Shown here: one piece after another, positions 60,974-64,000 of the stretch
Position numbering within the stretch: the first letter of the stretch is position 1
Layout: every line of letters begins with the position of its first letter
DNA from: Lachnospiraceae bacterium
GTDB lineage: Bacteria; Bacillota; Clostridia; Lachnospirales; Lachnospiraceae
DNA: 64,000 bases
Assembly (NCBI GenBank): GCA_015057825.1
Contig: SVDN01000005.1
Coordinates: forward strand, 62,001 to 126,000
Direction: 5' to 3'
Translations under genes and position numbers: made by a program
Notes under the pieces: generated by a model
Databases searched by the model: none
Told to the model about the DNA's origin: nothing
The model's input: the letters and a program-made list of their open reading frames with translations, nothing else

Positions 60974-61321
60974 TTAATATGTTACTCCGTAAACAATATA
61001 ACTTCCCGAATGTGTCCATTCAATTGTTGACCAATTAGAATACAATGCAGCTTTACCCCTATGTGTTCCTGAACCATTTGTCAAATATGCCTGGCAATAT
61101 TTCATTCCTGCATAGCAGAAGTCCTCATTAACAGCAAATGTGTTAAATCCATATTGCATTTCACACGTACCACCATTAAATGCTGCATACCTCTTCCAAT
61201 CATAGTTAAATCCCATCCCGTTATTTGTAACGTGGTAATCTCTTGCAAATACCATTGTTGCATTTGCTAACACTAAAGCAATCAATGCTGTAGCAGCTAA
61301 GGTTTTAATAATTTTTTTCAT
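60974..61321 (-). CDS. Small secreted protein, candidate lactococcin 972-like bacteriocin precursor
   Basis: 115 residues. A clear Sec signal peptide (1-26, MKKIIKTLAATALIALVLANATMVFA) has a probable cleavage after Ala26. The mature part (89 residues) is rich in Tyr, Trp, Asn, Gly and Ser and contains three cysteines (C53, C69, C76). Lactococcin 972 has no cysteine, so this would be a divergent member. The C-terminal part (THRGKAALYSNWSTIEW) has the aromatic, glycine-rich texture of that family, but I cannot align it with certainty. The ribosome binding site is excellent (AAAAAGGAGG). The downstream transporter genes support the call. Confidence 0.7.
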   Translation of the reverse strand: MKKIIKTLAATALIALVLANATMVFARDYHVTNNGMGFNYDWKRYAAFNGGTCEMQYGFNTFAVNEDFCYAGMKYCQAYLTNGSGTHRGKAALYSNWSTIEWTHSGSYIVYGVTY

Positions 61322-61610
61322 AACCTTTTTTCCTCCTTTTTAATGATAATATGGGGTTGACATCTTTTATTTTATAAATCATCGCTATTACAAGGCACTA
61401 TTTTTCCGTAGAGTTGTGTATTCTAATCGCATACCTCCTCATAATATACGTTTACACGCAATCACCTAAAGTCGCCTCGGAGACATTTCGGGATTATATG
61501 CAATCGTCAAATGTACTTTCTTGTAAGCAAGAGTGTATTTTCCTTGTTGCTAATCAAAAAAGACACCTGATTACAGATGTCTTTTTTGTCTTCTTTCTCC
61601 GAATTAATTT
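61322..61610. other. 289-bp intergenic region upstream of the bacteriocin-like operon
   Basis: It holds the terminator of the XRE gene (61556-61587) and must contain the promoter of the small secreted protein. TATATT at 61445-61450 and TATAAA at 61371-61376 (minus strand) are possible -10 boxes, but no good -35 partner is visible. A GAGGAGGT word near 61436 resembles a ribosome binding site without a following gene; a 14-codon frame (61398-61442) there is not convincing. Confidence 0.5.
61556..61587 (-). terminator. Terminator of the XRE regulator gene
   Basis: AAAAAAGACA-c-CTG pairs with CAG-a-TGTCTTTTTT around ATTA: a 14-position stem with one mismatch, T-runs on both strands. Confidence 0.85.
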
Positions 61611-62360
61611 TTATAATTCATTTATTCTTACTTCAATCCCATATCTCATTGGTAACAAAAGCAAATATCCCACCAGTCCGCAAAATAGTCCGGAGCAAGC
61701 AACTGATAAATTTGGTAATACAACATCAATAACAACACCAAATTGTGTCAGAATAACAACTAGCGAAACTACGGTTACAACTATACCGGACAGTAATAGT
61801 ATTTTGCCTGTAAAATTTATAACGGATATTGCATTCCTTAACTGCGTTATTTGAGGCTTTCCTGCTCCAAAAGAATATCCCACAGCTTTTCCAAATGATA
61901 TCAAACTCTTTGTGCCTATCAGAAACAATAGCGTAATAATAACAATTACGCTAATCGGCAGTATGTCAACTACACTTGAAAATATCGCCATTCCGCCGCC
62001 GCAGACAATTACAATTATAATTACTGCAACTACAATTGCAATAATTGGTATAACTATTCTCGAGAATACGTTACCTTTATTGAAAACATCACTTTCTTTC
62101 ATAAGCGCAATCATGTTTTCTTCAGACTTTTTACTGTAGCTTTCCACCGACAAACGTTCCGCCGTCAATAACTCATTGATTGTTATACCCAACTCTTTGC
62201 AAAGTTCAGGAATGGTTGCTATATCCGGCATGCCGCGGCCACATTCCCACTTTGACACAGTTTTGCTGTTTACTCCCAGTATCTCCGCAAAACTTGCCTG
62301 TGTTAAACCCTTTTCTTTTCTAAGTTCTGCTATAAATTTGCCAATTTCTTGCTGATTCAA
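61611..62360 (-). CDS. XRE-family regulator with C-terminal membrane domain
   Basis: 249 residues. The N-terminal helix-turn-helix (about 5-65, LRKEKGLTQASFAEILGVNSKTVSKWECGRGMPD) is typical of Cro/C1-type regulators. The remainder has about four to five membrane helices (about 98-118, 125-147, 180-200 and 215-235). Membrane-tethered XRE proteins are frequent in Lachnospiraceae. The start is a TTG with GAGGAAACA in front, 8 bp after the transketolase stop, so it is part of the transketolase operon. The bacteriocin-like genes lie downstream past a terminator, and it may regulate them (inference). Confidence 0.88.
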   Translation of the reverse strand: MNQQEIGKFIAELRKEKGLTQASFAEILGVNSKTVSKWECGRGMPDIATIPELCKELGITINELLTAERLSVESYSKKSEENMIALMKESDVFNKGNVFSRIVIPIIAIVVAVIIIVIVCGGGMAIFSSVVDILPISVIVIITLLFLIGTKSLISFGKAVGYSFGAGKPQITQLRNAISVINFTGKILLLSGIVVTVVSLVVILTQFGVVIDVVLPNLSVACSGLFCGLVGYLLLLPMRYGIEVRINEL

Positions 62361-62368
62361 TGTTTCCT

Positions 62369-63310
62369 CTATTTTACAAATTCTTTTACTTTCTCGTATA
62401 TTCCTTTTGCGTCTAATCCGTATTTTTCAAGAAGTCCCGCTGCCGGGCCCGATTCACCGTACACATCATATACACCGTGTTTAAGAACCTTTGTAGGACA
62501 TTTTGCTGAAAGGCAATCGCATACTGCGCTTCCCAGGCCGCCGATTACTGAATGTTCTTCAACAGTAACAACCTTGCCTGTTTTTGAAGCTGATTTTACG
62601 ATTAAGTCTTCATCCAAAGGCTTAATGGTGTGAATATTGATTACTTCAGCATCAATACCATCATCAGCTAACATCTTGGCTGCTTCCAATGACTGATATA
62701 CCTCAAGTCCCGTTGCAACGATTGTTACATCTTTACCTTCTTTAAGAACGATTCCTTTACCGAGTTTAAATTTGTATGTATTTTCATCATTGAAAACAGC
62801 TGTTGCAAAACGACCGAATCGAAGGTAGCAAGGTCCGTCAAACTTAGCTGCTGCCTTAACTGCTGCCCTTGCTTCCACATCATCTGCAGGATTAATAATT
62901 GTCATTCCCGGGATTGTGCGCATTAAAGCGATATCTTCGTTACACTGATGTGTTGCACCGTCTTCACCTACCGAAATTCCGGCATGTGTTGCTCCGATTT
63001 TTACATTAAGATGTGGATAACCGATAGAGTTTCTTATCTGCTCGAAAGCTCTTCCCGCTGCAAACATTGCAAAGGAACTTGCAAACGGAACCTTTCCCGT
63101 TGCCGCAAGTCCGGCTGCTATACCCATCATGTTTCCTTCTGCGATACCACAATCTATATGTCTTTCAGGGAAAGCCTTTTTAAATGTTGCTGTTTTTGTT
63201 GCGCCTGCAAGATCGGCATCCAAAACAACCAGGTTTTCCATTTCTTTACCAAGCTCTACAAGAGCATTTCCATAGCTTTCTCTTGTTGCAATCTTCTTTA
63301 TTTCTGACAT
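62369..63310 (-). CDS. Transketolase, C-terminal subunit
   Basis: 313 residues. It holds the pyrimidine-binding domain (about 5-170, with the ThDP Glu in the region CGIAEGNMMGIAAGLA) and the C-terminal domain (about 185-310, KVVTVEEHSVIGGLGSAV). Split transketolases act as a pair with the N-terminal subunit to move two-carbon units in the pentose phosphate pathway. Its ATG overlaps the end of the N-subunit gene by 13 bp. The related DXS or pyruvate-dehydrogenase-like proteins are alternatives, but gene pairing and size fit a split transketolase. Confidence 0.93.
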   Translation of the reverse strand: MSEIKKIATRESYGNALVELGKEMENLVVLDADLAGATKTATFKKAFPERHIDCGIAEGNMMGIAAGLAATGKVPFASSFAMFAAGRAFEQIRNSIGYPHLNVKIGATHAGISVGEDGATHQCNEDIALMRTIPGMTIINPADDVEARAAVKAAAKFDGPCYLRFGRFATAVFNDENTYKFKLGKGIVLKEGKDVTIVATGLEVYQSLEAAKMLADDGIDAEVINIHTIKPLDEDLIVKSASKTGKVVTVEEHSVIGGLGSAVCDCLSAKCPTKVLKHGVYDVYGESGPAAGLLEKYGLDAKGIYEKVKEFVK

Positions 63311-64000
63311 AAAGCTTCACCTCTCTTTTTAAGATCTTCCATAGCAATCTCATACTGCTCGTCATTTGGTGCAGATCCATGCCATGATGCCTGATTTTCC
63401 ATAAACGAAACGCCTTTGCCTTTAACGCTCTTTGCAATAATTGCAACCGGTTGGCCTTTAACGTTTCTCGCTTCCGTAAATGCTGCTCTTATTGAATCAA
63501 AGTCATGGGCATCCATTTCGATTACATGAAAATTGAATGCTTCGAATTTCTTATCTATTGGATAAGGTGAGCATACATCCTTTATGTCTCCGTCTATCTG
63601 AAGTCCGTTATTATCGACAATTACCACAAGATTGTCAAGATTTTTGTGGCCCGCAAACATTGCTGCTTCCCAAACCTGACCTTCCTGAATCTCGCCATCG
63701 CCCACAAGTGTAAACACTCTGTAAGAATCATTTGAAAGCTTAGCCGAAAGCGCCATTCCCACTGCCGCAGAAATCCCCTGTCCCAAAGAGCCGCTTGACA
63801 TATCAACGCCCGGAATCTTTTTCATATCAGGATGTCCCTGAAGATATGAACCGATTTTTCTAAGGGTTTTTAAATCTTCTTTAGGGAAATATCCTTTCTC
63901 GGCAAGTGTAGCATAAAGTCCCGGAGCAACATGTCCTTTTGAAAGAACGAATCTGTCTCTTTTCGGATCTTTCGGGTTTTTCGCATCAACATTCATTTCC
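63298..64000 (-). CDS. Transketolase, N-terminal subunit (truncated by window edge)
   Basis: At least 234 residues; the start lies beyond position 64000, and about 40 residues are missing from the usual 275. The thiamine diphosphate motif GDGEIQEGQVWEAAMF...NN is intact, and FVLSKGHVAPGLYATLAEKGYF contains a conserved active-site His. It pairs with the C-terminal subunit to make one transketolase. The overlap of 13 bp ensures equal translation. The methionine visible near 63996 is internal. Confidence 0.93.
   Translation of the reverse strand, partial: EMNVDAKNPKDPKRDRFVLSKGHVAPGLYATLAEKGYFPKEDLKTLRKIGSYLQGHPDMKKIPGVDMSSGSLGQGISAAVGMALSAKLSNDSYRVFTLVGDGEIQEGQVWEAAMFAGHKNLDNLVVIVDNNGLQIDGDIKDVCSPYPIDKKFEAFNFHVIEMDAHDFDSIRAAFTEARNVKGQPVAIIAKSVKGKGVSFMENQASWHGSAPNDEQYEIAMEDLKKRGEALCQK

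Noticed and set aside
61398..61442. 14-codon frame upstream of the bacteriocin-like precursor
   Set aside because: No ribosome binding site before its ATG; cannot be told from chance.

Overview
The window looks like chromosomal core DNA from a low-GC Gram-positive anaerobe of the class Clostridia, most probably Lachnospiraceae. Three kinds of evidence point there: Firmicutes marker genes and fragments of conserved gene order (rqcP-divIC-tilS-hpt-ftsH; spoVG, pth, mfd); a single-chain formylglycinamidine ribonucleotide (FGAM) synthase, a 394-residue PRPP synthetase and a PurF-like protein of the kinds seen in that family; and strong AGGAGG ribosome binding sites with several TTG or GTG starts. 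There is no rRNA, tRNA, CRISPR array, prophage or insertion-sequence transposase. Genus and species cannot be fixed by eye.

Layout. 1-6088: the start of a YhaM-like exoribonuclease gene, then mutS2, a two-component system, trmL and a glycosyltransferase. 6188-13393: a heterodimeric ABC exporter, an aminotransferase / Lrp / AIR-synthase-like operon, and a 34-residue membrane miniprotein. 13433-23257: a membrane TPR-like protein, nth, a radical SAM protein, purL, mrp and ftsH. 23305-26276: hpt, tilS, divIC, rqcP and HU. 26511-33618: a candidate small RNA, a LysR regulator, an OFA-family transporter with a structured leader, then an operon of P-type ATPase, ClC antiporter and a hypothetical protein. 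33719-41795: DUF1846 with a structured leader, a GNAT, and the purF-like / carB / class II aldolase operon. 41916-51543: mfd, pth, spoVG, murC, a DnaA-box cluster, the primosome pair dnaD-like and dnaC/dnaI-like, and prs. 51632-57456: a class A penicillin-binding protein, asnS, an S1 protein and tyrS. 57484-57673: a 190-bp element with perfect 30-bp inverted ends around the tyrS terminator. 57798-61321: a small secreted peptide, a membrane-anchored protein, a DUF1430-type membrane protein and an ABC ATPase. 61611-64000: an XRE regulator translationally coupled to a split transketolase, which runs off the window.

How the genes fit together. Many genes serve nucleotide supply (purL, purF-like, carB, prs, hpt, transketolase) and genome upkeep (mutS2, nth, mfd, DnaD/DnaC). 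The most distinctive accessory region is 57798-61321. It is laid out like a lactococcin 972-type bacteriocin cassette, but the small secreted protein is cysteine-containing and divergent, and an uncharacterised membrane-anchored protein lies beside it. Other points worth attention are five 9-bp DnaA boxes placed head to tail ahead of the helicase-loader operon, a PurF homologue with Gly where the glutaminase Cys should be, and several structured untranslated leaders that match no riboswitch I recognise.
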